A DNA stretch of 64,000 bases from Trabulsiella odontotermitis (GCF_001297775.1 NZ_LIFX01000001.1:62001-126000); one strand, 5' to 3'. Shown: positions 42,953 through 53,848, counted from the stretch's first letter. The notes: a model not told the origin generated them from the letters alone. Numbers and translations: made by a program.

Positions 42953-43836
42953 TGGTAACGCACCTTGCTTTCAACGTAGCGGAACTGCACTACCGTCAGG
43001 ACAATCACCAGCATCATCAGCACCACCGACTGCGCGGCAGAGGCGGAGAGATCAAGCCCGGCAAACCCTTCACGGTAAATTTTATAGATAAGCGTGGTCG
43101 TGGCCTGCACCGGCCCGCCCGCGGTAGCGGCATCGATCACCGGGAAGGTATCGAAGAAGGCGTAAACCAGGTTCACCACCAGCAGGAAAAAACTGACGGG
43201 CGCAATCAGCGGCAGCGACAGCTTAAAGAAACGACGAATCGGCCCGGCACCGTCAATTGCGGCGGCCTCGACCAGCGAACGGGGAATCGACTGCAGCGCG
43301 GCAAAGAAGAACAGGAAGTTGTAGCTGATCTGCTTCCAGACCGAGGCGAAAACCACGAGGAACATCGCCTGTCCGCTGTTCTGCGCGTGGTTCCAGTCAT
43401 AACCGAACTCACCCAGCGCATGGGTGATTAACCCGCGTCCCGGGTTGAAGAGGAAGATCCACAGCACCGCCGCCACGGCGGGCGCCACTGCGTAGGGCAG
43501 CAGCATCAGTGTCTGATATAACCGGCTGCCGCGAACCACATAATCCACCAGTGCGGCAAAGAACAGTGAGACCAGCAGGCCGCTGACGGTCACCAGCGTA
43601 CTGAATTTGATGGTGGTCCAGAAAGAATCCAGATAGTAGCTGTCGTGAAACAGCGCGACAAAGTTATCCAGGCCAACAAACTGACTGGAAAGCCCGAATG
43701 GATCAACGCTTTGCAGCGAGTACCACAATGCTTCGCCCGCAGGCCAGATAAAGAAAATGAGGGTGATCGCCAGCTGTGGCGCGACGAGGAGATAGGGCAG
43801 CCAACGAGAACGAAACACCGGACGGGATGAGGACAT
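42949..43836 (-). CDS. ugpA: UgpA, permease of the glycerol-3-phosphate importer
   Basis: Inner-membrane ABC permease of 295 residues, K-12 length, MalF type, six main hydrophobic segments, with the EAA loop [24 protein letters not shown]. It pairs with UgpE. It is separated from ugpB by 102 bases that hold two inverted REP units, likely to set the relative amounts of binding protein and permease mRNA. Confidence 0.96.
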   Translation of the reverse strand: MSSSRPVFRSRWLPYLLVAPQLAITLIFFIWPAGEALWYSLQSVDPFGLSSQFVGLDNFVALFHDSYYLDSFWTTIKFSTLVTVSGLLVSLFFAALVDYVVRGSRLYQTLMLLPYAVAPAVAAVLWIFLFNPGRGLITHALGEFGYDWNHAQNSGQAMFLVVFASVWKQISYNFLFFFAALQSIPRSLVEAAAIDGAGPIRRFFKLSLPLIAPVSFFLLVVNLVYAFFDTFPVIDAATAGGPVQATTTLIYKIYREGFAGLDLSASAAQSVVLMMLVIVLTVVQFRYVESKVRYQ

Positions 43837-43858
43837 TAAAATTGGGTTCCTGAACAGC

Positions 43859-43932
43859 GCCGGGTGACGGCTCCGCCTTACCCGGCCTACGAAGTACTAA
43901 ATGTAGGCCCGGTAAGCGCAGCGCCACCGGGC
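43859..43932. repeat. BIME: two inverted REP units between ugpB and ugpA
   Basis: REP unit GCCGGGTGACGG...CCTTACCCGGCCTAC at 43859-43890 and an inverted unit GTAGGCCCGGTAAG...GCCACCGGGC at 43903-43932, separated by 12 bases. Together they can form a large stem downstream of ugpB, which would protect the ugpB mRNA 3' end and reduce readthrough into ugpA. Confidence 0.85.
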
Positions 43933-43938
43933 AATTTA

Positions 43939-45255
43939 TTAAGATTTCGTCGACTGCTCAAAGCGACGCAGCAGCTGATTGCCACGTTCAACGGCGGCGT
44001 CCAGTGCCTGCTGAGGCGTTTTCTTACCTGTCCATACGCTTTCCAGCTCTTCATCCACCACGGTACGGATCTGCGGCATGTTGCCCAGACGCATACCTTT
44101 GGTGAACGGCAACGGCGGCTTGTTCAGCATCTGACGAGTGGCGATATCCGCGCCCGGGTTTTTGTCGTAATAGCCCTGCTCGCGGGTCAGGTCATACGCG
44201 GCTTTGGTGATCGGCAGGTAACCGGTTTTCTGGTGCCATTCCGCGGCGTTTTCTGGTTTCGCCAGGAACTCGAGGAATTTCGCCACGCCGGTGTAGGTCG
44301 CTTTGTCTTTACCCTGCATGACCCACAGGCTGGCGCCGCCGATAATCGCGTTCTGCGGTGCGCCTTTCACGTCAGCGTCATATGGCATCATACCCACGCC
44401 ATAATTGAATTTGGCGTAATGACGGATGTCTGCCAGTGAACCGGAAGAGGCGGTGGTAATGGCGCAGTCACCGTTATAGAACTTCTCGGTGGACTCGTCT
44501 TTACGACCGAAGTAGCTGAAATCACCCTTCTTGTTCAGTTCTTCGAGCATGGCGATGTGTTTCACCTGCTCCGGCTTGTTGAATTCCAGCACCGCGTCAG
44601 TACCGTCAAAGCCGTTATTTTTGGTTGCGACCGGCAGACCGTGCCAGGCGCTGAAGTTTTCAATCTGGATCCAACCCTGCCAGCCGCTGGCGTAACCACA
44701 TTTCGCGCCAGACGCTTTCAGTTTCGCCGTATACGCGGCCAGATCCTGCCAGGTTTTCGGCGGCTGCTCCGGATCTAAACCGGCTTTTTTGAAGGCATCT
44801 TTGTTGTAGTACAGCACCGGCGTGGAGCTGTTGAACGGCTGAGACAGCAGGTGACCCGTTTTCGAATCGGAGTAGTAACCGGAAACGGTCGGGACGAACT
44901 GTGACTCATCAAATTTGATGTTGGCGTCGCTGAACACTTCATACACCGGCTTGATCGCTTTGGAAGCCATCATGGTGGCGGTGCCAACTTCATAAACCTG
45001 TAACAGGGCGGGAGCGTTGCCGGTACGGAACGCGGCGATACCCGCGCTCAGGCTTTGTTCATAGTTGCCTTTATAAACCGGCACAATTTTGTAATCCGGG
45101 TTTGCCTGGTTGAAACGTTGCGCCAGGGAATCCACTTCTTTTCCCAGTTCCCCTTCCATGGAATGCCAGAACGGGATCGTGGTTTCTGCCAGCGCGTTGC
45201 CAGCAAATGCCAGACTGAGCGCCAGTCCTAAAGCTGTGTGTCGTAACGAAGTCAT
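43939..45255 (-). CDS. ugpB: UgpB, periplasmic glycerol-3-phosphate-binding protein
   Basis: ABC substrate-binding protein of 438 residues, K-12 length, with a signal peptide cleaved near residue 23 ([10 protein letters not shown]). The mature protein starts [11 protein letters not shown] and has the two-lobe family-1 fold. It binds sn-glycerol 3-phosphate and glycerophosphodiesters. First gene of the ugp operon, with PhoB boxes upstream, so it is phosphate-starvation inducible. Confidence 0.97.
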   Translation of the reverse strand: MTSLRHTALGLALSLAFAGNALAETTIPFWHSMEGELGKEVDSLAQRFNQANPDYKIVPVYKGNYEQSLSAGIAAFRTGNAPALLQVYEVGTATMMASKAIKPVYEVFSDANIKFDESQFVPTVSGYYSDSKTGHLLSQPFNSSTPVLYYNKDAFKKAGLDPEQPPKTWQDLAAYTAKLKASGAKCGYASGWQGWIQIENFSAWHGLPVATKNNGFDGTDAVLEFNKPEQVKHIAMLEELNKKGDFSYFGRKDESTEKFYNGDCAITTASSGSLADIRHYAKFNYGVGMMPYDADVKGAPQNAIIGGASLWVMQGKDKATYTGVAKFLEFLAKPENAAEWHQKTGYLPITKAAYDLTREQGYYDKNPGADIATRQMLNKPPLPFTKGMRLGNMPQIRTVVDEELESVWTGKKTPQQALDAAVERGNQLLRRFEQSTKS

Positions 45256-45318
45256 TCGGTTATCTCTCTTGTTTTGTGCCGGATGCGCGAAATCACGCGT
45301 TTGTGCTCGCGAGGTAAC

Positions 45319-45371
45319 ATGACATGTACGAATGACAGAAAAATAATCTTTCAGTTACAGAGAGATGACAG
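45319..45371 (-). promoter_or_regulatory. Pho boxes upstream of ugpB
   Basis: On the minus strand CTGTCATCTCTCTGTAAC (45354-45371) is a full 18-bp Pho box with two 7-bp repeats 11 bases apart. CTGTCATTCGTACATGTCAT (45319-45338) is a second, imperfect one. PhoB control of ugp is established in E. coli. Confidence 0.75.
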
Positions 45372-45414
45372 GAGCGCGGAAGAAAAATGATGAAATGGTG
45401 ACGAAACGATGTAA

Positions 45415-45440
45415 GCCCGGCACGATGCACGCGGCCGGGC
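45415..45440. repeat. REP-like palindrome after livF
   Basis: GCCCGGCACGATGCACGC followed by GGCCGGGC: imperfect stem in the gap between livF and the ugpB promoter. Confidence 0.55.
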
Positions 45441-45450
45441 AATGAATGAA

Positions 45451-46164
45451 TTAACCGCCGAGGTAAGCGCTGCGTACGGCTTCGTTTGCCAGCAACGCGT
45501 CGCCGGTATCGGATAGCACGACGTGCCCGTTTTCCAGCACGTAACCACGGTCGGCGAGTTTCAGCGCCTGGTTAGCGTTCTGCTCGACGAGGAAGATGGT
45601 CATACCCTGATCGCGCAATTGTTCGATGGTATCGAATATCTGCTGGATGATGATCGGCGCCAGGCCAAGCGACGGTTCGTCCAGCAACAGCAGACGCGGC
45701 TGGCTCATCAACGCGCGGCCAATCGCCAGCATTTGCTGCTCGCCACCGGACATGGTGCCCGCACGCTGGAGACGACGCTCATGCAGGCGCGGGAACAATT
45801 CATAGACCCACTGAATGCGCGTCTGATACTGATCGCGATCGGCAAAAAAGCCGCCCATCGCCAGGTTCTCTTCCACCGTCATCCGCGAAAAGACGCGACG
45901 ACCTTCCGGCACAATCGCCACCGCTTCCCGCATGATTTTCGCGGTTTGCCAGTCGGTAATGTCTTTACCGTCGAACACCACCTTCCCGCTGGTCGCGCGC
46001 GGATCGCCGCACAGCGTGCCGAGCAGCGTGGTTTTCCCCGCACCGTTGGCACCAATGAGCGTCACAATTTCGCCCTGATTAATATGCAAACTGACGTTAT
46101 GCAGCGCCTGAATTTTACCGTAGTGGGCGCTGACACCGTCAAAAGACAGCATGACTTTTTCCAT
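45451..46164 (-). CDS. livF: LivF, ATPase of the branched-chain amino acid importer
   Basis: ABC ATPase of 237 residues (K-12 length): Walker A GANGAGKTTLLG, signature MSGGEQQMLAIGRAL, Walker B LLLLDEPSLGLAP. It works with LivG on the LivHM permease. The start at 46164, one base after the livG stop (TAAGATG), matches K-12 MEKVMLSFD. Last gene of livKHMGF. Confidence 0.96.
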   Translation of the reverse strand: MEKVMLSFDGVSAHYGKIQALHNVSLHINQGEIVTLIGANGAGKTTLLGTLCGDPRATSGKVVFDGKDITDWQTAKIMREAVAIVPEGRRVFSRMTVEENLAMGGFFADRDQYQTRIQWVYELFPRLHERRLQRAGTMSGGEQQMLAIGRALMSQPRLLLLDEPSLGLAPIIIQQIFDTIEQLRDQGMTIFLVEQNANQALKLADRGYVLENGHVVLSDTGDALLANEAVRSAYLGG

Positions 46165-46165
46165 C

Positions 46166-46930
46166 TTATGCCTCACCCAAATACGCGCGGATCACATCCG
46201 GGTTATTACGAATTTCCTCCGGCGTCCCTTTCGCCAGCGGCATTCCCTGATTCACGACGTAAATACGATCGGAAATCCCCATCACCAGTTTCATATCATG
46301 CTCAATCAGCAGAATGGTGGTGTTGTGATGGCTGCGCAGCTCGGCGATAAGTTCGTCCAGCTCTTTGGTCTCTTTCGGGTTAAGCCCTGCCGCCGGCTCG
46401 TCGAGCATCAGGATTTCCGGCAGCGTCACCATACAGCGGGCAATCTCCAGACGACGCTGGTCACCATAAGCCAGGTTGCTCGCCTGACGGTTGGCATGCG
46501 CCAGCAGGCCGATACGCTCAAGCCAGGCCGCGGCGCGATCCAGCGATTCACTTTGCGCGCGGCGGAACGCCGGGGTTTTCAGCAACCCCGAGAACACCCC
46601 GGTTTTCAGTTGCTGATGTTGCGCCACCAGCAGGTTTTCAATCACTGTCATTTCACGGAACAAGCGCACGTGCTGGAAAGTCCGCACCACGCCCATCCGG
46701 GCAATCTGCTGACCCGACATACCCTCGAGGTGTTGCTCGCGAAGGCGAATAGTGCCGCCGGTCGGTTTATAAAAACCGGTCAGGCAGTTGAACACGGTGG
46801 TTTTCCCCGCGCCGTTCGGCCCAATCAGCGAGACGATTTCCCGCGGATACAGCTCCAGCGACACGTTGTTAACTGCCAGCAAGCCGCCGAAGCGCATCAT
46901 CAGGCCATCAACAGATAATAATGGACTCAT
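46166..46930 (-). CDS. livG: LivG, ATPase of the branched-chain amino acid importer
   Basis: ABC ATPase of 254 residues (K-12 255): Walker [13 protein letters not shown], a long insert typical of the LivG family, signature [15 protein letters not shown], Walker [17 protein letters not shown]. It overlaps livM by four bases. Partner of LivF in leucine, isoleucine and valine uptake. Confidence 0.96.
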   Translation of the reverse strand: MSPLLSVDGLMMRFGGLLAVNNVSLELYPREIVSLIGPNGAGKTTVFNCLTGFYKPTGGTIRLREQHLEGMSGQQIARMGVVRTFQHVRLFREMTVIENLLVAQHQQLKTGVFSGLLKTPAFRRAQSESLDRAAAWLERIGLLAHANRQASNLAYGDQRRLEIARCMVTLPEILMLDEPAAGLNPKETKELDELIAELRSHHNTTILLIEHDMKLVMGISDRIYVVNQGMPLAKGTPEEIRNNPDVIRAYLGEA

Positions 46931-48204
46931 GCCCGCTCTCCTTTCGCTTGCCCGTTTTTCAGTTTCATCTGCACACGGGTCATCGGCAGTAAGCCCTGCG
47001 GACGCCAGATCATCATCAGCACCATCAAACCACCCAGCATTAACATGCTGTATTCATTGAAATCACGCATCAGTTCGCGCGAGACCACCAGCAGGATAGC
47101 CGCCAGGATGACCGCAAACTGAGAACCCATCCCGCCAAGCACCACGATCGCCAGCACAAACGCCGATTCGGCGAAGGTGAAAGATTCCGGGCTGACGAAA
47201 CCCTGACGGGCGGCGAACAGCGTACCGGCAAAACCCGCAAACGCGGCGCTGATGGTGAACGCCGTCAGCTTGATACGCGTCGGGCTCAGGCCCAGCGAGC
47301 GGCAGGCGATTTCATCTTCGCGCAACGCTTCCCACGCGCGGCCCAGCGGCATACGCAGCAGACGGTTAATCACGAACAGGCTCAACACCACCAGCAGCAG
47401 CGCCACCAGGTAGAGGAACACCACGCGGTCGGATGGATCATATTTCACGCCGAAGAAGTTGCTGAAGGTATCCCAGCCGCCTTCGCGGGCGGTACGGCTG
47501 AACTCGAGACCGAAAAGTGTCGGTTTCGGGATCTGGCTGATGCCGTTCGGGCCACCGGTAATTTCGGTGTTGTTGAGCAGCAGAATGCGGACGATTTCCC
47601 CGAAGCCGAGGGTCACGATGGCCAGATAGTCACCGCGCAAACGCAGTACCGGGAAGCCAAGCAGGAAGCCCGCCAGCGCCGATACCAGACCGGCGAGCGG
47701 CAGGCAGGTCCAGAAGCCGAGGCCGTAATAGTGGTTCAGCAGCGCGAAAGTGTAGGCGCCGATGGCGTAGAAACCGCCGTAGCCCAGCACCAACAGCCCG
47801 GACAGGCCCACCACCACGTTCAGGCCAAGACCGAGAATGATGTAAATCATCGTCAGGGTGGCGATGTCCACCGTACCGCGGGAGACCATAAACGGCCAGG
47901 CGACGGCAATCACCAGCAGCGCAATCAGAAACAGCTTCTGTTTTACCGTCGAGCCATCAATCGCTGGCAGAATAAACTTCGGCCCGGAGACGCCTTTCAG
48001 AGCATGAGTGAACAACGGGCGCAGTAACTGAAAGAAAAAGACCACTGCAGTGCCGATAAACACCCACTGCCAGCGAATATCCGACGCCGAACCCACGATC
48101 AGTCTGGTGCCGTCCAGCCCCAGCTGTACGCCCATGAACACACCGGCCAGCACGAAAAACAGGACCGCCGAAAGCAGCGCCATCGCAAAATGCATCGGTT
48201 TCAT
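46927..48204 (-). CDS. livM: LivM, permease of the branched-chain amino acid importer
   Basis: Inner-membrane permease of 425 residues (K-12 425), with two or three N-terminal hydrophobic segments before the core HAAT-family permease domain ([19 protein letters not shown], then [19 protein letters not shown], the ATPase-contact loop). It overlaps livH and livG by four bases each. Confidence 0.96.
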   Translation of the reverse strand: MKPMHFAMALLSAVLFFVLAGVFMGVQLGLDGTRLIVGSASDIRWQWVFIGTAVVFFFQLLRPLFTHALKGVSGPKFILPAIDGSTVKQKLFLIALLVIAVAWPFMVSRGTVDIATLTMIYIILGLGLNVVVGLSGLLVLGYGGFYAIGAYTFALLNHYYGLGFWTCLPLAGLVSALAGFLLGFPVLRLRGDYLAIVTLGFGEIVRILLLNNTEITGGPNGISQIPKPTLFGLEFSRTAREGGWDTFSNFFGVKYDPSDRVVFLYLVALLLVVLSLFVINRLLRMPLGRAWEALREDEIACRSLGLSPTRIKLTAFTISAAFAGFAGTLFAARQGFVSPESFTFAESAFVLAIVVLGGMGSQFAVILAAILLVVSRELMRDFNEYSMLMLGGLMVLMMIWRPQGLLPMTRVQMKLKNGQAKGERA

Positions 48205-49127
48205 ACTTTTTCTACCTCCGGGCGACCCAGGATGCCGGTCGGCATCACCAGCAGCACCAGAATCAGCAGCGCAAACGACACCACATCTTTATATTCGGTA
48301 CTCAGATACGCAGAAGAGAGCGCTTCCGCCACGCCGAGGATCAGCCCGCCGATCATCGCCCCCGGAATACTGCCGATCCCGCCCAGCACCGCAGCAGTAA
48401 AGGCTTTCATCCCTGCCATAAACCCGATGTACGGGTTGATAACGCCGTAGAACTGCCCAAGCAACACACCCGCCACTGCCGCCATCGCCGCGCCGATCAC
48501 AAAGGTCAGCGCGATGACGCGGTCAGTGTTAATGCCGAGCAGGCTCGCCATTTTCAGATCTTCCGCGCAGGCACGGCAGGCGCGACCCATGCGCGAGTAG
48601 CGAATGAACACCGTCAGCGCCAGCATCGCGATAAAGGTCACGACCCAGATAACCAACTGCATTGTGGTAATGGAGGCAGAGAAATGTTCGCTGCTTCCCA
48701 CCACCCACTGACCATCAACCAGGTTCGGCAGGGCGATATCACGCGAGCCTTCCGTCAGGCTGACGTAGTTTTGCAGGAAGATGGACATCCCGATGGCGGA
48801 GATCAGCGCGATCAGACGCTTGGAGCTGCGCACCGGGCGGTAAGCCACCCGTTCGATGCTCCAGCCGTAGGCGCTGGCGATGATAATCGCGCCAATAAAA
48901 CCGGCGGCGATCAGCAGCCAGCTGGCGTCAATACCCAGCATCATGAGCGCGGCGATGATCATGAACGAGACATAGCTGCCGATCATGTACACCTCGCCAT
49001 GGGCGAAGTTGATCATGCCGATAATGCCGTACACCATGGTGTAGCCGATGGCGATCAGCGCATAGGTGCTTCCCAGCGTGACGCCGTTAAACATCTGCTG
49101 CAAAAAATAGAGGAACTGCTCGGACAT
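48201..49127 (-). CDS. livH: LivH, permease of the branched-chain amino acid importer
   Basis: Inner-membrane permease of 308 residues (K-12 length), about eight hydrophobic segments, with [19 protein letters not shown] near the N-terminus and the coupling loop [23 protein letters not shown]. Forms the translocation pore with LivM. Confidence 0.96.
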   Translation of the reverse strand: MSEQFLYFLQQMFNGVTLGSTYALIAIGYTMVYGIIGMINFAHGEVYMIGSYVSFMIIAALMMLGIDASWLLIAAGFIGAIIIASAYGWSIERVAYRPVRSSKRLIALISAIGMSIFLQNYVSLTEGSRDIALPNLVDGQWVVGSSEHFSASITTMQLVIWVVTFIAMLALTVFIRYSRMGRACRACAEDLKMASLLGINTDRVIALTFVIGAAMAAVAGVLLGQFYGVINPYIGFMAGMKAFTAAVLGGIGSIPGAMIGGLILGVAEALSSAYLSTEYKDVVSFALLILVLLVMPTGILGRPEVEKV

Positions 49128-49161
49128 AAAGTAACCTTTTCAACCCTACAGAACGGGATAA

Positions 49162-50271
49162 TCATTTGGCTGCGGTTGACGAACCGTCGGCATGCCACTG
49201 GAAAACTCCAAACTCAAATCCCTTCAGATCGCCTTTTTCATCCCAGTTCAGCGGCCCTATTACGGTATCTGCACCGTGTGCTTTCAGATCGTTAATCAGA
49301 TCCTGTGGTTCTTTGCTGCCTGTACGATCCATGGCGGTTGCCAGCGACTGTACAGCGGCGTAAGTGATCCAGACATACGGCCCGCTTGGATCTTTTTTCT
49401 CTTCTTTCAGCGCATTGACGATAGCGCTGTTTGCCGGAACCTGGTCATAGCGTTTCGGCATGGTCACCAGCATGCCCTCTGCGGCATCGCCCGCGATATT
49501 GGACAGCGACGCGTTACCCACACCTTCCGGCCCCATAAACTGGGTTTTCAGGTTGACCGAGCGTGCCTGACGCAGCAACTGCCCCATTTCCGGGTAATAG
49601 CCACCGTAATAGACGAAATCGATATTCTCTTTCTTCAGGCGGGAGACGAGGGCTGAGAAATCTTTTTCCCCGGCGGTGATGCCGTCAAAAAAGACCACAC
49701 TGGCGCCGCCCTGTTTCAGGCCATCCTGCACCGAACGTGCCAGCCCTTCGCCGTACTGCTGTTTGTCATGAATGATCGCGATACGCTGCGGCTTCACGTT
49801 CTCAAGAATGTATTTCGCCGCTGTCGGCCCCTGAGAAGAGTCAAGCCCGGCGGTACGCATAATGTACTGGTAGCCACGCTGGGTCAGCTCCGGGTTGGTT
49901 GCGCCCGGCGAGATCATCAGAATACCTTCGTCTTCGTAGATGTCAGACGCGGGCTGGGTGGAAGAGGAGCAAAGATGGCCGATGACGTACTTAATGCCGT
50001 CGTTGACCACTTTGTTAGCGACGGCCACGGCCTGTTTCGGATCGCATGCGTCGTCATATTCAACGCCGACCAGCTTATCGCCTTTGATGCCGCCTTTTGC
50101 GTTGATGTTTTTGATGGCTTCACGTGCACCGTTGAATTCCATATCGCCCCATTGAGCCACCGGGCCGGACATCGCACCAACAATCGCCACTTTAATTTCG
50201 TCTGCCAGAGCAGCCTGTGACATTGCCAGTGCGATCATCCCCGCGATCACTGTCTTCGCGTTCCTTTTCAT
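49162..50271 (-). CDS. livK: LivK, leucine-specific periplasmic binding protein
   Basis: Substrate-binding protein of 369 residues (K-12 369) with a signal peptide cleaved after ALA at residue 23. The mature protein begins [23 protein letters not shown]. It delivers leucine to LivHMGF. Very similar to LivJ (51155), including identical stretches such as [10 protein letters not shown] and [20 protein letters not shown]. The leucine-specific assignment rests on gene order and similarity to K-12. Confidence 0.95.
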   Translation of the reverse strand: MKRNAKTVIAGMIALAMSQAALADEIKVAIVGAMSGPVAQWGDMEFNGAREAIKNINAKGGIKGDKLVGVEYDDACDPKQAVAVANKVVNDGIKYVIGHLCSSSTQPASDIYEDEGILMISPGATNPELTQRGYQYIMRTAGLDSSQGPTAAKYILENVKPQRIAIIHDKQQYGEGLARSVQDGLKQGGASVVFFDGITAGEKDFSALVSRLKKENIDFVYYGGYYPEMGQLLRQARSVNLKTQFMGPEGVGNASLSNIAGDAAEGMLVTMPKRYDQVPANSAIVNALKEEKKDPSGPYVWITYAAVQSLATAMDRTGSKEPQDLINDLKAHGADTVIGPLNWDEKGDLKGFEFGVFQWHADGSSTAAK

Positions 50272-50688
50272 TCGTTAAACTCCGTTCGTGATGTCTGTGA
50301 ATTTCTTGTAATTTTCTGGTTAAGAATCATGCTGTATTTTTATTGCACAATTCTATTTTTACCAGTTTCTTTAATGGTTTAGAGTCATCTTTTACTGAAA
50401 TTCAGATCAAAATCTCTATTTTTCAGTCGATTAAGGAAAGATAATATTCTGAAATAATCGAGAGATAAACAAAAAAAGTCCGCGCCACAGCATAATATAA
50501 CGGCATATAAAGCCGAACAATTCACTGCCCATCAGGCTAAAATGCTGCTTCTTTTTCGATCCCTAATGGATAAATCTGCATCGTTAATGAAGTAAAAATT
50601 AATCGGCTAATGAATGAATAAAAAACAGGCCCCCTACGAATGAGAAATTGAGTACACTTTCCTGACCGTTGTTACAGGAAAGCTTTGA
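50272..50688. other. AT-rich divergent promoter region of livK and panM
   Basis: 417 bases without a gene, strikingly rich in A and T. It must hold the livKHMGF promoter (minus) and the panM promoter (plus). In E. coli liv genes are repressed by Lrp with leucine; AT-rich tracts fit Lrp binding, but I cannot point to individual sites. Confidence 0.5.
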
Positions 50689-51072
50689 ATGAAACTGACC
50701 ATCATCCGCCTTCAAACCCTGAGCGAGCAGGACAAAATCGATCTGGGTAAAATCTGGCCGGAATATACCGAAGCCTCATTAGCACTCGATGAATTACACC
50801 GTATTTACGCCGCCCGTTTTAACGATCGTCTGCTGGCGGCAGTTCGCGTGACCCTGAGCGGCACCGAAGGCGCGCTGGACTCTCTGCGCGTGCGTGACGT
50901 CACCCGCCGTCGCGGCGTGGGGCAATATCTGGTGGAAGAGGTGCTGCGCGACAACCCCAGCATTTCCAGCTGGTGGATGGCAGATGTTGGCGTCGAAGAT
51001 CGTGGCGTGATGGCGGCGTTTATGCAGGCGCTGAATTTCACCGCGCAGAAAGGCGGCTGGGAAAAACGATAA
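50689..51072 (+). CDS. panM: PanM, PanD maturation factor
   Basis: GNAT-fold protein of 127 residues (formerly yhhK). It triggers self-cleavage of the PanD proenzyme to active aspartate decarboxylase and limits its activity when coenzyme A is plentiful, so controlling beta-alanine supply for pantothenate. The acetyl-CoA-binding segment is visible as RDVTRRRGVGQYLVEEV near residues 70-86. Placed between livK and livJ on the opposite strand, as in K-12. Confidence 0.94.
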   Translation: MKLTIIRLQTLSEQDKIDLGKIWPEYTEASLALDELHRIYAARFNDRLLAAVRVTLSGTEGALDSLRVRDVTRRRGVGQYLVEEVLRDNPSISSWWMADVGVEDRGVMAAFMQALNFTAQKGGWEKR

Positions 51073-51075
51073 AAA

Positions 51076-51095
51076 AGCCCGGCGCTAACCGGGCT
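51076..51095 (+). terminator. Terminator of panM
   Basis: Stem AGCCCGG/CCGGGCT with a six-base loop, four bases after the stop, followed by ATCATTTTT. Confidence 0.8.
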
Positions 51096-51115
51096 ATCAT
51101 TTTTACAGACTCAGT

Positions 51116-51147
51116 GCAGGCCGGGTAAGGCGACGCCGCCACCCGGC
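51116..51147. repeat. REP element between panM and livJ
   Basis: GCAGGCCGGGTAAGGCGACG followed by CCGCCACCCGGC, a standard REP palindrome in the convergent gap. Confidence 0.8.
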
Positions 51148-51154
51148 ACTACTC

Positions 51155-52258
51155 TCATTTGGCATCAGTGGCAGTGCCGTTCGCATGCCAGGTAAAGACG
51201 CCGAACTCAAAGCCTTTCAGGTCGCCTTTCTCATCCCAGGACAGCGGTCCCATGACGGTATCGACGCTGTTGGCTTTCAGCCATGTGGCGATTTCCGCCG
51301 GATCGTCAGACTGGTTCAGACCGGCTGACAGCGATTGCACCGCCGCATAGGTGGTCCAGACGAACGCGCCGCTCGGATCTTCTTTCTTCGCTTTAATCGC
51401 ATCCACCACCGGTTTGTTCGCCGGGATCTGATCGTAGTTCTTCGGCTTGGTTACCAGCATGCCTTCCGCAGATTCACCGGCAATGTTAGACAGTGAAACG
51501 TTCGCCACGCCTTCCGGCCCCATAAACTGCGTTTTCAGACCCGCAGCACGCGCCTGGCGCAGGATCTGCCCCATTTCCGGGTGATAGCCGCCGTAGTAGA
51601 CGAAATCGATATTTTCTTTCTTCAGACGTGCCACCAGGGTGGAGAAATCTTTCTCGCCCGCAGTGATACCATCAAAGAACACGACGTTAGCGTTGCCTTT
51701 CTTGAGACCGTCCTGTACCGCACGGGCCAGGCCTTCACCGTACTGCTGCTTATCGTGAACAATAGCAATGCGCTGCGGTTTCACTTTCTCAAGAATATAT
51801 TTTGCGGCAGTCGGACCCTGATCGGAATCGAGACCGGTGGTGCGCAGCACCAGTTTATAACCGCGCGCGGTCAGCTCAGGCGCTGTCGCCGCCGGTGTGA
51901 TCATCAGAATGCCTTCGTCTTCGTAGATATCAGACGCTGGCTGGGTGGAAGAGGAACAGAGATGGCCGATAACGTACTTAACGCCGTCGTTAACCACTTT
52001 GTTCGCTACCGCTACCGCCTGTTTCGGGTCGCAGGCATCATCATATTTGGTAATAACGAGCTTGTTGCCTTTGATGCCGCCTTTCGCATTGATATCCGCA
52101 ACCGCCTGCTCAGCACCGGTAAATTCCTGATCGCCATATTGCGCAACCGGACCGGACATCGCACCGACCACGGCGACTTTGATGTCTTCTGCCAGCGCCA
52201 TCTGACTGAACGCCAACGCGATACATCCTGCCAGTAACGCTTTACCCTTCATTTTCAT
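51155..52258 (-). CDS. livJ: LivJ, Leu/Ile/Val-binding protein
   Basis: Periplasmic binding protein of 367 residues, K-12 length, with a signal peptide cleaved after ALA near residue 23; the mature protein begins [23 protein letters not shown]. It supplies leucine, isoleucine and valine to LivHMGF. The start at 52258 aligns with K-12; an ATG five codons upstream is in frame. It has its own promoter region (52259-52431). Confidence 0.95.
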   Translation of the reverse strand: MKMKGKALLAGCIALAFSQMALAEDIKVAVVGAMSGPVAQYGDQEFTGAEQAVADINAKGGIKGNKLVITKYDDACDPKQAVAVANKVVNDGVKYVIGHLCSSSTQPASDIYEDEGILMITPAATAPELTARGYKLVLRTTGLDSDQGPTAAKYILEKVKPQRIAIVHDKQQYGEGLARAVQDGLKKGNANVVFFDGITAGEKDFSTLVARLKKENIDFVYYGGYHPEMGQILRQARAAGLKTQFMGPEGVANVSLSNIAGESAEGMLVTKPKNYDQIPANKPVVDAIKAKKEDPSGAFVWTTYAAVQSLSAGLNQSDDPAEIATWLKANSVDTVMGPLSWDEKGDLKGFEFGVFTWHANGTATDAK

Positions 52259-52431
52259 CCTGAGATTCCCCATTGTTTATGGTGATTGCATTTGTTGTGA
52301 TGTTGTTTTTTAGCGCTTTATTTCGATTTTATGTCTACCGCCCGCGCTTATGCAGCATACTCTGCTAAAACATACCCCATTTTTCAGTATTTGACAGGTG
52401 AAATTTGACGATTTTTTTACAGGGGCAAGGG

Positions 52432-52459
52432 TAAAAAAAAGCCGCTCCGAAGAGCGGCT
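52432..52459 (-). terminator. Terminator of the aminotransferase gene
   Basis: On the minus strand an 8-bp stem AGCCGCTC/GAGCGGCT with loop TTCG is followed by eight Ts, six bases after the stop of the aminotransferase gene. It shields livJ from readthrough. Confidence 0.9.
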
Positions 52460-52465
52460 GGTGGT

Positions 52466-53731
52466 TTATCGGGTCAGCGAGCGGTAAATGATATCAAGCG
52501 CTTTGCGGAACTGCTCATCCGGGATCGTGAGCGGATAGAGGAAGCGGATGACGTTGCCATACACGCCGCAACTCAGCAGCAGCAGCCCCTCTTTCATCGC
52601 TTTTTCCTGGAACTGACGGGTATATTCCGGGGAAGGCTGGCCGGTCTGCGGATCGTTAAACTCTACCGCCACCATCGATCCCTGCGCGCGGATGTCGGTG
52701 ATCCAGGCGCACTCCGGTCTGGCTTTATTCAGGACTTCCGTCAGGTGTTGACCGAGCTGGCTGGCGCGCTGGCACAGGTTCTCTTCTTCAATCACATCCA
52801 GCACGGCATGCGCTGCCGCCACCGCCAACGGGTTACCGGCGTAGGTACCGCCCAGTCCGCCAGGCGCTGGCGCGTCCATTACGTCTGCACGACCCACTAC
52901 ACCGGAGAGCGGCATCCCGCCTGCCAGGCTTTTTGCCATCGTCATCAGATCCGGCTTCACGTCGTAGTGCTGCATGGCGAACAGTTTGCCGGTACGGGCA
53001 AAACCGGTCTGCACTTCATCAGCAATCAGCAGAATACCGTGGGTGTCGCACAGCGTGCGCAGCCCCTGGATGAAATCAGCGGGCGCAACGTTGAAACCGC
53101 CTTCGCCCTGTACCGGCTCAAGAATGATCGCCGCGACCTGATCGGGCGCGATATCCGCTTTGAAAATACGATCCAGACTCTTCAGCGCATCAGCAGTGGT
53201 CACGCCATGTGCGGCATTGGGATAGACGCCGTGATACACCGAACCCGGGAACGGACCAAAGCCGATTTTGTACGGTGCCACTTTGCCGGTCAGCGCCATG
53301 GTCATAAAAGTACGACCGTGGAAACCGCCACCAAAGGTGATAAGGCCAGGGCGTCGGGTGTAAGCGCGGGCGATTTTCACCGCGTTCTCGACCGCTTCGG
53401 CGCCAGTAGTGAAAAACGCTGTTTTTGCCGGGCCTGCAATCGGTGCCAGCGCGTTAATGCGCTCGGCCAGCGTGACATAACTTTCGTAGGGAACGATCTG
53501 GTAAGCGGTATGGGTAAAAGCCTGAAGCTGTTTTTCAATTGCCGCGACCACTTTCGGGTGACGATGGCCGGTATTCAGCACGGCAATCCCGGCGGCAAAA
53601 TCGATAACTTCATTGCCTTCAGTATCCCACAGCGTGGCGTTCTCAGCCTGCTGCGCATAGTAATCGCACATCACCCCCACACCGCGCGGCGTTGCCTGTA
53701 AACGACGCTGATTCAGTTCGCTATTTTTCAT
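52466..53731 (-). CDS. PuuE/GabT-type 4-aminobutyrate aminotransferase
   Basis: Class III PLP aminotransferase of 421 residues. It resembles PuuE (gamma-aminobutyrate:2-oxoglutarate aminotransferase of putrescine breakdown) more than GabT over long stretches, for example QRRLxATPRGVGVMC, FTHTAYQIVPYESYVTLAE and GKVAPYKIGFGPFPGSVYH. PLP lysine Lys267 is in TMAKSLAGGMP; the cofactor-binding DEVQTGFARTG is at about 238-248. The start at 53731 aligns with the PuuE N-terminus; upstream in-frame ATGs exist. It is divergent from a MocR-type regulator, 117 bases apart, and monocistronic with its own terminator. The expected product is succinate semialdehyde from GABA, but no dehydrogenase or transporter is linked, so the true amine donor could differ. 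Confidence 0.85.
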   Translation of the reverse strand: MKNSELNQRRLQATPRGVGVMCDYYAQQAENATLWDTEGNEVIDFAAGIAVLNTGHRHPKVVAAIEKQLQAFTHTAYQIVPYESYVTLAERINALAPIAGPAKTAFFTTGAEAVENAVKIARAYTRRPGLITFGGGFHGRTFMTMALTGKVAPYKIGFGPFPGSVYHGVYPNAAHGVTTADALKSLDRIFKADIAPDQVAAIILEPVQGEGGFNVAPADFIQGLRTLCDTHGILLIADEVQTGFARTGKLFAMQHYDVKPDLMTMAKSLAGGMPLSGVVGRADVMDAPAPGGLGGTYAGNPLAVAAAHAVLDVIEEENLCQRASQLGQHLTEVLNKARPECAWITDIRAQGSMVAVEFNDPQTGQPSPEYTRQFQEKAMKEGLLLLSCGVYGNVIRFLYPLTIPDEQFRKALDIIYRSLTR

Positions 53732-53848
53732 GCTGCTGTTCCCCATCATTGATTCGGTCAGTGTTAACAACTATGAAACAATGTCATGGTTTTACCCCTT
53801 AAGCGGTCCTATAATCGAGTACCAGTTTCGAATAATTGAGGGATCCAA
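53732..53848. promoter_or_regulatory. Divergent promoter region of the aminotransferase and its regulator
   Basis: The 117-bp region contains a -10 TATAAT at 53810-53815 facing the regulator gene, with only a weak -35 (TGGTTT at 17 bases). This pattern suggests activator-dependent or autoregulated expression. A TGTTAACA palindrome lies at 53761-53768 on the aminotransferase side. Sites for the MocR protein are likely here but cannot be delimited by eye. Confidence 0.5.
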
